NCBI RefSeq assembly: GCF_945859705.1
Contig: NC_079135.1
Coordinates: 79,616,253-79,680,252 of the forward strand
DNA from: Episyrphus balteatus
Taxonomy: Eukaryota; Arthropoda; Insecta; Diptera; Syrphidae
DNA: 64,000 bases
Direction of reading: 5' to 3'
A model generated the notes under the pieces. It was not told the DNA's origin, ran no database searches, and saw only the letters and a program-made list of their open reading frames with translations. Shown in pieces: positions 10,901 through 22,898 of the stretch (its first letter is position 1; the number at the start of each line of letters is the position of its first letter). Made by a program: the position numbers and the translations under genes.

Positions 10901-13900
10901 TACGGCCAAAATAATAACCTTCTACTTCATCTTCACTCAGATCTTAATAATAACTGCAATTTCCCTTTGATTCTGATTAGAATAAATCTATATTACCGAA
11001 GAAAATAAACAAAATTATTGATCAAAGGAATCTCTGGTTTTATTTTGCAGAAATTGTTTTGGTTTCAGCTTGACGTTTGTGTAAAAATTGTTGTCAAATG
11101 ACACACATACAATCGCAAAAAGAATTCGGTCTGTTTTCATGTTCCTTTTTAACACCAAAAATTCGATTTTTTTGAGGCGATTCAAAAAATTGAAAGGAAT
11201 TCGACATTAGTATCTTAGTTACTTCATAACTACCCAGGCAAATTTTTGACAGCTCTTCCAAACTGAACAAATTGTACCTCAAGGGGTACTAACAACATAA
11301 ATGAAATTTTTAAATAGGAGCAAACTTTATTTCACTGTCTTCGATTTTTTTTTTTTTTGACACGACACCAATACTAGCTTTATAGACCAAGTAAAAATGT
11401 TGACAAGTGTAAATCAATGAGTTTTAAAAATAAAAAGAAATTAGGCTCTTATTATTACATGTTTGAGTCTTGTTCATTAACTAGACCATCCTTTTTTTGA
11501 CTTGATGATGATACTTGACCCAAAAATATCTTTCAGGTATCACTATGATTATATTTATCAATAAGGCTAATCAAACTTTAGGATTCGTTAAACGATTCTC
11601 TCGTGATTTCCATGATATAAACGTCTTAAAACTGTTATTTATATCATTTGTTAGGTCTATATTTGAATATAGCTGTGTTGTATGGTCACCATACTATTCA
11701 ATATATATTTATAGAATAGAAGGTATTCAGAGAAGATTTATGTGATTTTTTCTCCCACGGTCTCCCGGAGTCTACTATCTCCTTACTACATCGCCATCAG
11801 CTTTGGATCGTTTACATTTCAGTTTTAGTCAAGCTAACATAAGAAGACAAATACCTTTACATATATCCATCTTTCAATTGATTTCGGTATTTAATAAGTA
11901 TTACTTTATGGTTTCTTCAGTTAATGATAATTTTAAAAGTATTAAATTTAAACAAACCTTTAATTAATTTTAAAATGCATTTTTCTTTTGGAAAATCAGC
12001 TCAAAATGTTATAATATAATGCTATTACTTGTACAATAGTTCTTGTTTCCTACGGGCGTGCATTCATAGAATCTTATCTCAACTTATTTTTACCTTTTTT
12101 GTGAAAAAATATATTCGAATATTGGAATTTTTTTGTTATTATTTCGTTTTGATCATGGATTCACAAAACATGGATAGACATCAAATAATAGTTCATAGTC
12201 ACCAAAAGATTGTGAAACGACTTTTTATTTCATACACCTTAAAAAAAACTTTCTTTTTATATAAAATATTCACACTTTAAAAATAAAAACGAACATATTT
12301 TATATATCATGTATAGGTATCGTTAGCGTTTTTGCTATTTGCTGATTCAAAAACAAATGCACAATTCATTTTACAAAAACTACTAATTATATCATCAGCT
12401 CCAGATACAACGACAGATATTTTAATCAGCTATACACAAGTAAATCAAAAGAACTGGAAGTCATATCTTGTGGAAGCCTTAGCAATTATAAAAGCCAATA
12501 AAGTTTTGCGAAAGCTTGGTTTGCGCCTTTCAGACGTCCGAAACCATTTCCTGCCACACATACCGGAAATGAGTTTACACATTAATCCAATTGTCAAAGT
12601 GCTTTACTCAATGTGTGAAATGCTTACGCCCATCGATGCTGGTAAACTTGTATTGGAAGTTCGTGATACAATAAGTCCCCAAGATCATTTACGTTTTTAC
12701 AATTTTGACTATTTGGAAATTTTTCTACTCGACTGGATAACGAAACGTGTCATAGATGCATCTGGTAGTGAAACAACAGATATTTCTATCCTCATTGATT
12801 ATTTTAAACTTAATAGTTTACAAAATATGAGAGATATGTTGGCATATTCGTTAAGAGATATCAATATTCGAACAAATGATAGTGCAAGAAGAGAATCTAA
12901 TGAATTGCAAAGTAATAATTTTGTCAATGACTGTTCGAGTTCTAGTGCAGAAGCCTATCAGCGTCCAGAAGTCTTTCAACGTCTAGAAGTCTATCATCGT
13001 CCTGTGGAATTGAAAATGGGTAATTGTTATAAAATCGAAAAAGAAAGTGCAGGATTTGTATTAATAATCAACGAACAAAAATTTCATAGGTCAACAAATC
13101 CCGAGTTACAGGTAAAGTAAACAAAAATTATTTTTAATTATTATTATTTTTTCTAATACAAACAAAATTTTAAATTCTCTTATAAAAAAAAAAATCATTA
13201 CCACATCATAAACACATCTTCGAAGATACAAAATTTTCTATTTCGGTTTTGCTACAAAAAAAAAAAAAAAACTAAATTTCAATGAAACCTCATATCTCAT
13301 TTCAAAATTTCCCTAAAATGCTCATAACTCTTGAAGTCAAGTTCGGTCGTACTTGTAGAGATTATTTGGTCAGATTGTGAAATGCATTAACGGACTTTGT
13401 TTTTCTTTTCAATTCTGAAGAAACGGTAAATGAAGAGATTATTTGATAGATTCATTCCAATCTCACTAAAAATACATTTTTTTTAGAAAATGAAATTCCT
13501 TGGTAAAAACGCCAAACCGCAGGCCGAAAATTAAAGGGTCGTATGCTCAATGGAAAAGCACTAAGCCATACAAATCTGCAACGTACAATGTAAATCAGTC
13601 AAATTGAGCAGAAAATATTGAAAATTTGGGAACAATTCCGAACTCACTAAAATTTTGTAGGTACACTTGTTTTTTTATCTCATAACTTTTTTAAAAAGAA
13701 AAAAGAATAAGGTTTTCTTGGTTTTTCTTTTTAATCACTTGGTTTCCGAAAAATAAGAAAACACGATTAATAGACAGTAAAATTTGCTTAAATCCTCATT
13801 TACAGTTTTTACAAATAGACTCTTTTTGTACAAAGTATGAAACTTTGAGCGTGTTGAAAAGTCGAAAAAAAAACGTTTTTTTGAAAGTGATGTCCAGAAA

Positions 13901-15335
13901 AACCATAAAGTTACAAAATATTTATAACATTGCTCAAAGACTATGGTACCACCTATTAAAGACTTTTCAAGCACAAAATTTTTTGGTTCCGAAAATTTGA
14001 AAAATATTTTTATCGTACCTAGTTCAGTGAAAATGAACATAAAATGATAATAATAAATACTAACCCAACAGACTTAAGTTCAGCGAGGTCCAAATTTTTC
14101 CGAAGTGGTCTATTTTAATTTTAGTAATGATCATAAGTCCTAGCTTTCCCACTGGGGAACTAACACCTTATAATCTCTAGTGTTCATCAACTTCACACGT
14201 GAAGTAGGCCGAGTTACCTCAGAAAGCGAAGAAAAATGGCCCGGTTTTCTATTTTTCCAAAAACAGATACCATCTTCCAGTTGAAGTAGTAATAAAGTTT
14301 TTGTTTGTATAGACATAAAACTGTATCTCATGTACACTACTGCATTTTCTTAAATAATTTATGAGAAAATCAGAAAGGCATAACTTGGGAGCCACTCTTC
14401 ATACATATATTCATCTCATTCTCATCGTATTCACCTACAAATTTTTTTGAGTGAAAATCATCAAATTCATTTTAATTATGTATCATTTACTTTTCGTTAT
14501 AATAATTTTGATTTATAAAAAAAACTTGTTACGTTTATCTCAGCATCTCCTGCCGAAAAAATCATTACTGGAACGTTCAGGGACAGATGAAGATAAATTA
14601 GCATTAGAAAAAACATTTTCATCCTTTGGTTATAGACCAATCGTTAGGGATGATTTAAATCACATTGAAGTGTTGAGTAATGTTCGTGAAATCGTAAGGC
14701 GTTCAATCATGTACGATTCGTTAATTGTATGCATTCTAACTCATGGCTGTGAAGGTTTGTTATTTGTTTGTTGACAATATGTAATACTTATTTTTATAAA
14801 CACAAATATCAATTTATTTCAGGTTCTGTTTATGCATGCGATAGCATACCGATAAAAATAGATGATATCAAAAAAATATTAACTGAAAAATCATTGATTC
14901 GTAAACCAAAAATGCTTATAATTCAAGCATGTCAAGGTACTAATCTTCAAAGAGCCAGACATGACGACAATTTGGAGAGTGACGCACCTGAAGAAGATGC
15001 CACAGATTATGGAGATATGGTGCAAGCAATGTCTACAGTTCCTGGATTTGCCTCATTGCGTCACACGAGGACAGGATCTTGGTTTATACAAACTTTGTGT
15101 GAAAAAATCAATGAGTTAGGCGATAGGTGAATTTATTAATGTGTTTTTACGTTTACGAAACATTTTTGTATAATTTTTTTTTATTATTTCTTTTTACAGC
15201 GAACACATATTAGATATTTTAACTGAAGTGAACGATGAAGTTGGGAATAAGAGAGGATTTGATAATGCATGCATGACTCCAATATCATCTCAAACACTTA
15301 GAAAAAAGTTTCGGTTACCTAGTCGCTTGGTTTAA
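7996..15335 (+). CDS. Dredd: Dredd-type initiator caspase (caspase-8 homologue)
   Basis: Cysteine protease of the Imd innate-immune pathway. In Drosophila, Dredd binds Fadd and cleaves Imd and Relish. Exons: 7996-8088, 12317-13111, 14544-14754, 14823-15126, 15200-15335; phases 0,0,1,2; 512 aa against ~494 in Drosophila. The N-terminal ~200 residues match the Dredd pro-domain (EKVSLAFLLF, EALAIIKANKVLRKLGL, YLEIFLLDW). The protease begins near IINEQKFHRS. The catalytic His is in LTHGCEG at the end of exon 3 and the catalytic Cys is in IIQACQG in exon 4. RHTRTGSWFIQTLC supplies the S1-pocket region, and exon 5 encodes the C-terminal strand. The residue after QACQ is Gly, which is usual in caspases, whereas Drosophila Dredd has Glu. 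Intron 1 is 4.2 kb and full of transposons. A poly(A) signal AATAAA follows at 15406. No frame damage is seen. Confidence 0.95.
8415..8524. mobile_element. Short MITE with diverged inverted ends
   Basis: GGGGTGCTATTTCGGTTCTA on the left is mirrored by AGAACCAGAATAGCCCCT on the right, with ATGATAA/TTATCA continuing inward. It is about 110 bp and non-coding. No clear target duplication was seen. Confidence 0.45.
8850..9935 (+). pseudogene. LINE (I/LOA-type) relic: RT tail, RNase H, CCHC-like end
   Basis: Non-LTR retrotransposon debris on the + strand. In broken frames it reads: LEAILNLNPLDLFVQELA (end of the reverse transcriptase), then RNase H pieces SIFTNGSKMNTG, AEILAVKNAAK and FFIDSQAAIKAIS with the acidic residues in place, then LCWVPGQSDVFGNAKADELA. 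Past 9744 comes a C-terminal piece with LCRGCGNEDEQENTIHYSV. Several frameshifts and a 16-A run at about 9728-9744 break it. A run of TAACC units (10043-10059) is probably its tail. RNase H downstream of RT is typical of I and LOA clades. It lies in the same strand as Dredd, inside intron 1. Confidence 0.75.
10472..11206. mobile_element. Harbinger/Tourist-like MITE (TGTCGAATTCC ends)
   Basis: A 735-bp element with inverted ends TGTCGAATTCCTTTCAATT and AATTGAAAGGAATTCGACA. It is flanked by TTA on both sides (10469-10471 and 11207-11209). A second inverted layer (AATCGAATTTTCGGCGATC.. and ..GGCGATTC) follows inside. It contains only short chance open stretches. Confidence 0.75.
11497..11960 (+). 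pseudogene. Second LINE relic (RT C-terminal region)
   Basis: The + strand reads ILDPKISF, then after a frameshift INKANQTLGFVKRFSRDF, DINVLKLLFISFVRSIFEYS, CVVWSPYY and IEGIQRRFM, the usual C-terminal part of Jockey/CR1-type reverse transcriptases. A stop follows, and further conserved words (LLTTSPSALDRL) appear in other frames. It is a truncated, inactive copy. Confidence 0.7.
13112..14543 (+). other. Dredd intron 2
   Basis: A 1.4-kb AT-rich intron. No gene and no clear transposon ends were recognised. The end is confirmed by TTTATCTCAG just before the HLLPKK exon. Confidence 0.6.
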
Positions 15336-17368
15336 TGGCTAAGCCATTAACTATTGTAATTATTGATAATTTAAAAGAAAAAAAAACTACATATTTTTGT
15401 ATTTAAATAAAATAAGTTGATATTAATAAAAAATGAATAAAACACATTTACCGTATTCAATTATTAGATTCAAGGCTCTCAAGGAAACCGGACAGAGAGG
15501 TTTTTGGGAATTTTTGGAGCCCAAATGCACATAAGGTTGAAGTATTAATTCAACCTCAAATTCAACGCTTTTTCTTATAGCGTTTTCGTTTGGTCGTCCG
15601 ATTCTGAAAATGTTCGTTTGGCACTCAATGACAGTTCTAATTCTGAAAAGAAGAGAAAATCGATTCTGAATTTTGAGGCAGAATCAAAACCAGAATCACG
15701 CACACATGTTCACACTTAAGACGTCAAAGTAATAAAATGTCATTCTTTGTTGTTCATTTCTCAATTTTTAGATTTTTAACTATGCACAAACTTTAAACTA
15801 TATTAAAATAAAGTGAAGAAAACAAAAAAAGAATAGATAACTTAATAATAATAAAAAAAATAAAAAAAACAAAACTTTCATCAGACGTTCGCATTTGATG
15901 TTTCACAAATACAAAGAAACCCAAACTTCAGAATCAAAAAAAAGTATACAACTCTGATCTTTTGGCATTCCGGATCGGACAGTCCCGGACAGTTCTAAGA
16001 ATTCCCAAACGAAAACGCTATTAGTCTCCTCTCCATTGTGCAATGCATTCGAGATCAGAATTTAATGAGCTTATATTGTAAGAGCTTGCATCAAAGCTGT
16101 CAGCTATGGATGTATAACCAAAATTATCTACATTTTGGCAGTTTTATAGTTGTATACATCCTTTTATCGAATTCAAAAGTGTATCAATTTTAATTTTCTG
16201 ATGTATATTGTTTTCGGGGGGTAAAATAACGTTAGTTTTCCAACATGAATGTTAGGAATGTATGAATGTTAGGATTCAAATGTGAAACTTGTCCCATAAA
16301 ATGATTTTGGTCTCAGTAAAAATGACATAGAGAATTGAGCACTCAGAATGTACTTTTTTGTGGGGCTCCAATATCCAATATATTTTTGTATATAGATCTT
16401 TCAGTGCACACATGACTAGTTAGTTAGTCAGTATCCATGAAAAACTAAACTAAAATGTTTATTTCGTAAACAAAAGATTAGATCATTTTTAACAATTCAT
16501 TTCGGTAGCCCTAGTGGAGACATGACTTGTTTTGAAAAAATCAAATCAATTTACAAGTATTAACTACTTCAACGTTATAGATCATGAAATCTCTCATAGC
16601 CCGAAAATATAAGAAACGCGTAAAACAGATTGCATATTATTTTAAATAATATCGATTTGCCTTTATTTCGTTTCTTTTTTAATTTTAACAATACAAACAT
16701 AGTTAAGGTATTATTTAAATATTATCATATTGTTGTTTGTTTTTCTTAGTAATGAGAGCTTTTAACAAGCAATTTCAATGACAATTTTTTTTAATGTTTT
16801 CTCACTTTTGTTTTCGTTTTGGCAAAAATTAAAGGAATACATAAGTAGGTACATTAATTTACGACATAATTTGTCAACTTAGTGGTCGGTTTAACTTTTT
16901 AAATTCGAATTTTTTTAAATAAATTATTTATTTAACATTAATAATAATAATAATACATAATAATTATACATAAATTTACCGTCATTGTTTTTTGGTTTCA
17001 TTTCATTATAATAATAATGCTGATAGCTTTGGACCTTATTATGGTACATGCTCGTATATTTAATTTTATGTTTCCATTGGGTGTTTTTTTTTATTTTTTT
17101 TTATTATCGGCAATGTTTACAACATGTGCATTAAACTTTTTCGTTATTCCTACAAGTTTTATTTTATTTTATTTTGTTATTTTTTTTTTTGGTAATTATT
17201 TTTTATTTGTTTTATTAAAAAAATAAATATGGAATGAAGCGAAACGCTGTATGCTAAATTGATTTCAATTCAATTTCTATATTTTTTTGATGCATTTACA
17301 TTTTATTTTTTCTCTTTTGTACTGACCGTACTGGGCGTCATTGGGTGCGATTAGTTTAGTGGCCAATA
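15336..17368. other. Convergent intergenic region Dredd / TMEM198
   Basis: Contains the Dredd 3' end (AATAAA at 15406), one Harbinger-like MITE (15578-16020), and AT-rich DNA that is likely the 3' UTR of the minus-strand TMEM198 gene. A T-rich open stretch at 17017-17226 looks like composition, not a gene. Confidence 0.6.
15578..16020. mobile_element. Harbinger/Tourist-like MITE (TAGCGTTTTCG ends)
   Basis: A 443-bp element with inverted ends TAGCGTTTTCGTTTGG and CCAAACGAAAACGCTA, flanked by TTA at 15575-15577 and 16021-16023. Inside, TGACAGTTCT and ATTCTGAAAA blocks are shared with the element at 46832-47169, so the two belong to one family. Confidence 0.8.
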
Positions 17369-20300
17369 TTATCCTTGATCGCGTACAATCTCGATCTTAT
17401 CACATATATCTGAGTCAGGAATAGTTGTAAAATGGGTGCGATCACTTCTAAAGGTGTTGCGTTCGTTTGAGCTTGTTTTTAAAGACCTTTCCGATGGAGT
17501 TTCAGTGCCAGGCTGTACACGTTTTTGGAGGGCTGATACGAAATTCTGTGGATTATTTGAATAGATTAACAAAAACTACCAACAAATCCTACATACAAAT
17601 TTTATTTTAATTTGGATTCAATTTCTCGTGTGTCTAAAGTTCAAAAAATTGCATTATTTCGGAAAGAACAATTCTGATTGTAATAATGTTTTTTTCTAAC
17701 GTCGGTAATCGGTAACAATACGGCAACAGCAGCAAATTTTATTTCTATTAAGGTACTATAGGGCAGATTTAGGATTCGTAAAAACTCAAACTCGAGATCT
17801 GATATGACATTACTATGCCAAAAAAGTGGGTCCCGCAATTCTGTCTGTGGGTTTCTATCTCGAGCTACAGCCCAAATCAAAGAATCGTTTTAGTTCAAAA
17901 TTCGTTGTTTTGTATTTTGTAATCCAATCATTTTCTAATAAAACATGGTGTTCAATGGCGTATGCGTAACCTTTTTTGTCAGTCTGTAAGTTAGAATTTA
18001 CTTATTATGTACTTTGTGAAGGGTGATTTGTGTAATATTCTGGATGAAAAAAAGTTAAAGCGTGTTCAATTTTGTGATCAATAGTTTTTGGAAAATTAAT
18101 TTCGAAAAAAATAATTTTTTTATAATTTTTTTTTATCAATTTTTGTTTAAGATTTTTTTGAAAATCATAAATCATAAAAGCATAAACTTCTTTCGTAAAA
18201 GTAACACCTCGTTGCCAAACAACCAAGTATCGGTGGTGTCCCCTAACGTTACTGCATAAAAACGGCAAAAACACTGCAATTACTACCAAGCGTTCTAAGA
18301 CATTTAATAGAATACTGCAACTTACTTGTGAAATAATGTCACCTCTAGCTGTTCTAACTTGATAAAGATATCGATACTTTCGCTGGCGAGCTTCTTCTCG
18401 TGTTTCTCTAGGCCTGGAAGTAGATCGACAACGTATGTCCTGAGGATGTCTATGGTAAATCCGTTTGCGATGATCAACACGCCATCCAGTAATGAAACAT
18501 TGTACCATTACACTTATAATGGCTGCAACTGGCCAAGTACATATAAGAATTCCACCAAAACAAGGAGGTGGGGCAGGATTTGGTTTCATGTTTAAAATCT
18601 AAAAGGAAGATATTTAAAAAAAATTAATGTGTTTAAAAAAAAATTGATTTGTTTTTTACCCAGTTTGCAGTGTCAAGTCCATGCATGAAAAAGTCAATGG
18701 AAGCCACAATCATTGCAGTACCAACTATACTAGATGCTAATATTGTTATGTATTTTACACAACAGAGTGTTAAAACCGAGAAAATTACAGCTCCACCAAC
18801 GACAGCAACATAGATTTCTCTTGGCTAGAATTGAATATAAAATTATAAAAAATTTTTTTAATTATATTATTAAGATTCAAGAATTATATGTACCAAAAAT
18901 AACTTACCCCAAACTCATTATCTGGCATTGTTGCTACACAAACCGCCATAGCAACAGCTGCTAAAAGTGCTCCAGCGAAAGCACTAACTAATGCCGATGC
19001 TATAGGGTGAGCGGAACCTAAAACGGCTCCAATTAAACCAGCTACAATTGCAAGAGCTGAATCTGCTGGGCTTCCCAGGAGTGTAATTTTCAAATCTTGC
19101 AAAATGAATATACCATTGGCACCAACAAGCAAACCACTCAAAAATCCAACAGCTCGAAGACATCGATAGCCTTTGCAAATAAATGAAAGGAAATTAGTTT
19201 ATTGTAAATATTGTAAAGTCGTACATAAAATATCAGTCAATATTACCTAATAGTGCATAAACAATTCCAAAAACAGCTGTGATTGTCCATAAAAGGGCAG
19301 ATATTGTATCTGGGGCAGGAGTTGCACAGGATGGATTATCCATTATTCCCTGTTGATAAATAAAATTTTAATTTTATATAATAAAAAAAACTATGTTAGC
19401 ATATCAAACTTTGAGAAAATTCGGCGGAAAATAATAGCAAATCTAACTTGCTTTGCTTTTTATTGTTCCGCACACTCAAATCGATTAATTAAACACCGTT
19501 TTAAATGATGTTTAAAAAAAAAAAAAAATTTTCGAAAATCATAGGAGCCGTTTTTTTAAAAAATAATTTTTAATATGTATGTATATAAAAAATTTCTAAC
19601 ATTTTTCAACAAAATAGTTGGTATGCCATTTTGAAGAAATAATTAATTTACACATAAAAACTAATTTTCAAAACTTTTCATTAATCCGTTTTCAAAAAAT
19701 TGATTTTCAGAAAAAAAAATTTTGAAATATTTTTTAAAAATACAAAAATGCGTTTTTTGAAAATGTTCTAAAATTTCAATATTACCTTTACTTAAACACT
19801 TTTGTATAAATTTTTTTATTAAAATCGGGTTAATGTTGTACGAGATATTCAGAAACGAAAAAAACCGTTCTATGACAGGTACCGTTAATAACGGTACAAA
19901 AAATATTTTTTTTATTTTAAAAGTTGGCTCTTATGTGTAATACTACAAACAAAAATTTTAATCAAAATCGGTAGAGCCGTTTTTGAAAAAAATTAATTTT
20001 TGTATTTCCGTTATATGGCAGGTACCGTTAGTTTTGGTCATAAAAAAAATTTCAATATAGGGAATTACCAAAACCTGCTAACTACCAAGTTTGAACAAAA
20101 TCACTTCACTTGTTTAGGCTGCAGCTCCAGATAGAGACAGACACACAGACAGACAGAATTGCCGGACCCACTTTTTTGGCATTCTCCATCATCGTAATGT
20201 CATGTAAAATTATCTCGAGTTCGATTTTTTTTACGAATCCTAAACTTGCCCTATAGTACCTATATCGCAAGTAAGAAAACGGGGTCGCATCTAAATATCT

Positions 20301-22898
20301 GTCCACATGACTTTATGTGGAGAAAGTTGTTTAAATGGTTTACCATACAATTTTTACAATTTTTTTTCCGAATATCGTTATTCATTTTTTCAAACATTCC
20401 CCAAAAAAAAAAAAATTAGAATGTATTGCTATGGAAATTTTATTAGAAACATAAAAAAAAAAATTTGTTTTAAATTTAATTTTACAACTACTCAAACACT
20501 TTTGAATATAATTTTTAGTTGAAATCAATCAATTCATTTAGGAGAAAGTTAGAAATCATAAAAACGGTTTTGTATGAAAACCAAACTTTCTTCAAAATAA
20601 AAAAAAAAAAAATCAATTAATCACGTTACTTGCACGCAACTTGCATAAAAAGTAGTTGTTATTTGTAACTAATTTGTTAATAAAAAGGAAGCTTGCAAAT
20701 TTGTTCATACTTCCGAAAGAATTTATTGTCAGCAACTATATTCCTTCGATCATTACCTATAACAAAAGTTTCTAAGAAGATCATGTACAAATTTCAAACC
20801 GATCGGTCAAGTCGTTTCGGAGAATTTTTTTTCATCGACTTTGAAAACACTCTTTCGAGAAAAACGCGTTTAAAGTGTGTGTTTTTTTGTTAGTGCTTTT
20901 TACTTGTTTTTATTTTTAACCCACTCTATCAAACTTAATGACTTGTCAAAATTTCCACGAGTAACTATTAAAGCATTTCGTTGAACCTTTACGGCATTTT
21001 GAAAAATACAGTATTTTTTTATATTAAAGCATTCCAAGATACAGAGTTTGGAAGATACAGATATAAAATAGATAGATAGATAGAAAAAGTGAGAGCATTT
21101 TAACAAGTTATATAAGATTGAAAATTGGATAGAGTGGTACTAAAATATAAATTCAGTATTTTCAATTAAAGAATTTTGAATTTATAGTATTTTGAAGTAC
21201 TGAATTTAATTTTGATCATACAGATATTTTAAGATGCAGTCATACAATTCGCTATCTTTTTTTGCATGGATTTTTTTTTAACACCAAACGAAAACGAAAA
21301 ACGATTTAAACATATTTTTTAAATCCACCTTCCTAGAAAAATCAAATCGTATTTTGTAAAATTCATTTCGATTTTTAGTTAACTTTGAAATGATTTTTTA
21401 TCTTAATAACTTCGTACAAAATTATCCATTTTAAATAGTTTCAAATAAAAAGCAATCAAAACAATTTTGACCCAAAAGCAAGTACTTGTGCCCAGTCTTG
21501 TATGGGTATTATAATTGTGAATTGACATTGTTAAGAATGTCACGTTATTCCTCGGTACAAGAAATTAAGTATTGGACCGGTCTGGTAATAATCCGGGCGT
21601 GAATTCCATAGGGTACGTTTTTTGGAGCTTATCCCCTTTTGTACGTTATTTTTTTCAAAAAGTATGAATTTTTAAACTTTATTTAAGTCAATCCGTATCT
21701 ACATGATATGTGCAAGTAAATGGGACAACAAAATTCAAGATATTTCGACAAAAACTTTAAAAACTGAGCAAAAACTGAACCGAAAAATTGTATTTTTTTC
21801 GCTTGGGCCTAATAATATGGCAAGGTACTGTATATGTGTAGTATACCTATATCGCAAGAAAAAATGTAAAAAGCAGTTTATTGAACCAAAAATGACATGA
21901 TAAACCGTTAAAAAAATGTCCTATTGAACATGTTGGTCAAGGTTGAAATTTTTTAACACTGTTTTATCTATTTTTTCTTTTTATGTTTGCAAAGAACAAT
22001 TTTACTTAGATTGTGAAAAATTTGAGGTTAACAAAGATTGACTCTAGAAATTAAAAAAATATGGTTTATGTAGGTATATAAAAAACTTCAGACAAAGGTA
22101 TGATAAAATAAAATTATTAATGAAATTCTGTTTACTTAATTTCGAATTTAATAAACGTCTTTCACAAAAAGCATTCATTCATTATGTCTTAAAAGAATAC
22201 CAATATAGGTATTTTTGCCAATTCACGCATTCATTTTTTACATCTTCAAAAAAGTAAAAAAAAAAAAGGAAGAATGTTAAAGAAGACAAAAATGATCTCA
22301 GAAACCTCGACTATAGCAAACCCAACAGCTACAACAGCACTCGTCATAGTCTATGTACTTTCGTATTCGTTACATTTTTATACATGACTGGGTTACAGGC
22401 ACGGTCCTTTCAATTAACACAAAAAAAAGGAGAAACAAATTTGAGTGGGAAAGTATAGCCTAGCTCCTGTTAGTTTCTTTTTCACCTTAATTGGAAGCTA
22501 GTTTTTTTTTTTTTTTTTGTTTGTTTGTTCTAAATAAATTTCTAAAGAGATGTATAGGTTTAGGTACTCGTTCTCGTATATATATGCATGACTTTCACTG
22601 ATCTGGATTGCTATGACCTAAAGTAACACGCAACGAGTTCAAGGTTTGACCTAAAAACCAAGAATCTACTCATCATTTTTGCATATTAGCAAATACTTAT
22701 GTGACTAAAGGACGAATTAATTAATTTAAACCTATTAACATGTTAATTTATCAATATGTGATTGTTGCTAGGCGGAGTAGAAGAATGAACGAACAGAAAT
22801 AAAAAAAAAGTGTTGTTGATTACCTTTATAAGAAATGGCCAATCTAGTACAGGTATCTCCGTCTCACTACCATTTTCGTCACTATCCTTGGAGTGCAT
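17369..22898 (-). CDS. TMEM198-type multipass membrane protein
   Basis: Orthologue of vertebrate TMEM198 (DUF4203), a seven-transmembrane protein; vertebrate TMEM198 promotes LRP6 phosphorylation in Wnt signalling. Exons: 22898-22824, 19349-19247, 19170-18908, 18824-18660, 18598-18326, 17545-17369; all junctions GT-AG and in phase; 351 aa, close to the family's ~360. Start MHSKDSDENG. The conserved extracellular stretch MDNPSCATPAPD opens exon 2. Helices follow: LLWTITAVFGIVYALLG, LSGLLVGANGIF, ALAIVAGLIGAVLGSA, ALVSAFAGALLAAVAMAV, VAVVGGAVIFSVLTLCC, ITILASSIVGTAMIVA, and ILICTWPVAAIISVMVQC. The cytoplasmic tail is basic and Arg-rich (RPRETREEARQRKYRYLYQV) and ends in a Ser/Thr-rich segment. 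Intron 1 is 3.5 kb. I believe the Drosophila counterpart is an unnamed CG gene, so I give no symbol. Confidence 0.92.
17546..18325 (-). other. TMEM198 intron 5
   Basis: Carries a degraded minus-orientation copy (about 17741-17880) of a dispersed repeat also seen at about 20100-20280 and 44925-45060. The shared words are CCTATAGTACC, CATTACTATGCC/CATTCTCC, GGGTCC..GCAATTCTGTCTG and TACAGCCCAAA. Nothing coding. Confidence 0.6.
19350..22823 (-). other. TMEM198 intron 1
   Basis: A 3.5-kb intron with poly(A/T) tracts and one clear copy of a dispersed non-coding repeat (about 19860-20280). It holds no transposon with clean ends and no exon that I can identify. Confidence 0.6.
20030..20280. repeat. 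Dispersed fly repeat (best copy)
   Basis: Contains TTGTTTAGGCTGCAGCTCC, a short CAGACAGACAGA tract, TGCCGGACCCACTTTTTTGG, CATTCTCCATCATCG and TAAACTTGCCCTATAGTACC. Pieces of the same order recur at about 4900-4980, 17741-17880 (opposite strand), 35140-35190 and 44925-45060. It has no coding capacity beyond chance open frames and no visible termini. Confidence 0.55.

Larger units (their letters stand above)
8089..12316 (+). other. Dredd intron 1
   Basis: This 4.2-kb intron contains a small MITE (8415-8524), a dead LINE fragment with RNase H (8850-9935), a Harbinger-like MITE (10472-11206) and a second LINE fragment (11497-11960). No exon of Dredd was found between them, and the 8088/12317 junction preserves the pro-domain alignment (YEK then VSLAFLL). 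Confidence 0.75.

Noticed and set aside
12029..12280. Coding frame upstream of Dredd exon 2
   Set aside because: AT-rich chance frame starting with a non-ATG codon; it is separated from exon 2 by stops and does not extend the Dredd alignment.
17017..17226. Small hydrophobic protein gene
   Set aside because: Poly-T composition gives a Phe/Leu-rich frame by chance; it lies in the presumed TMEM198 3' region with no signals.
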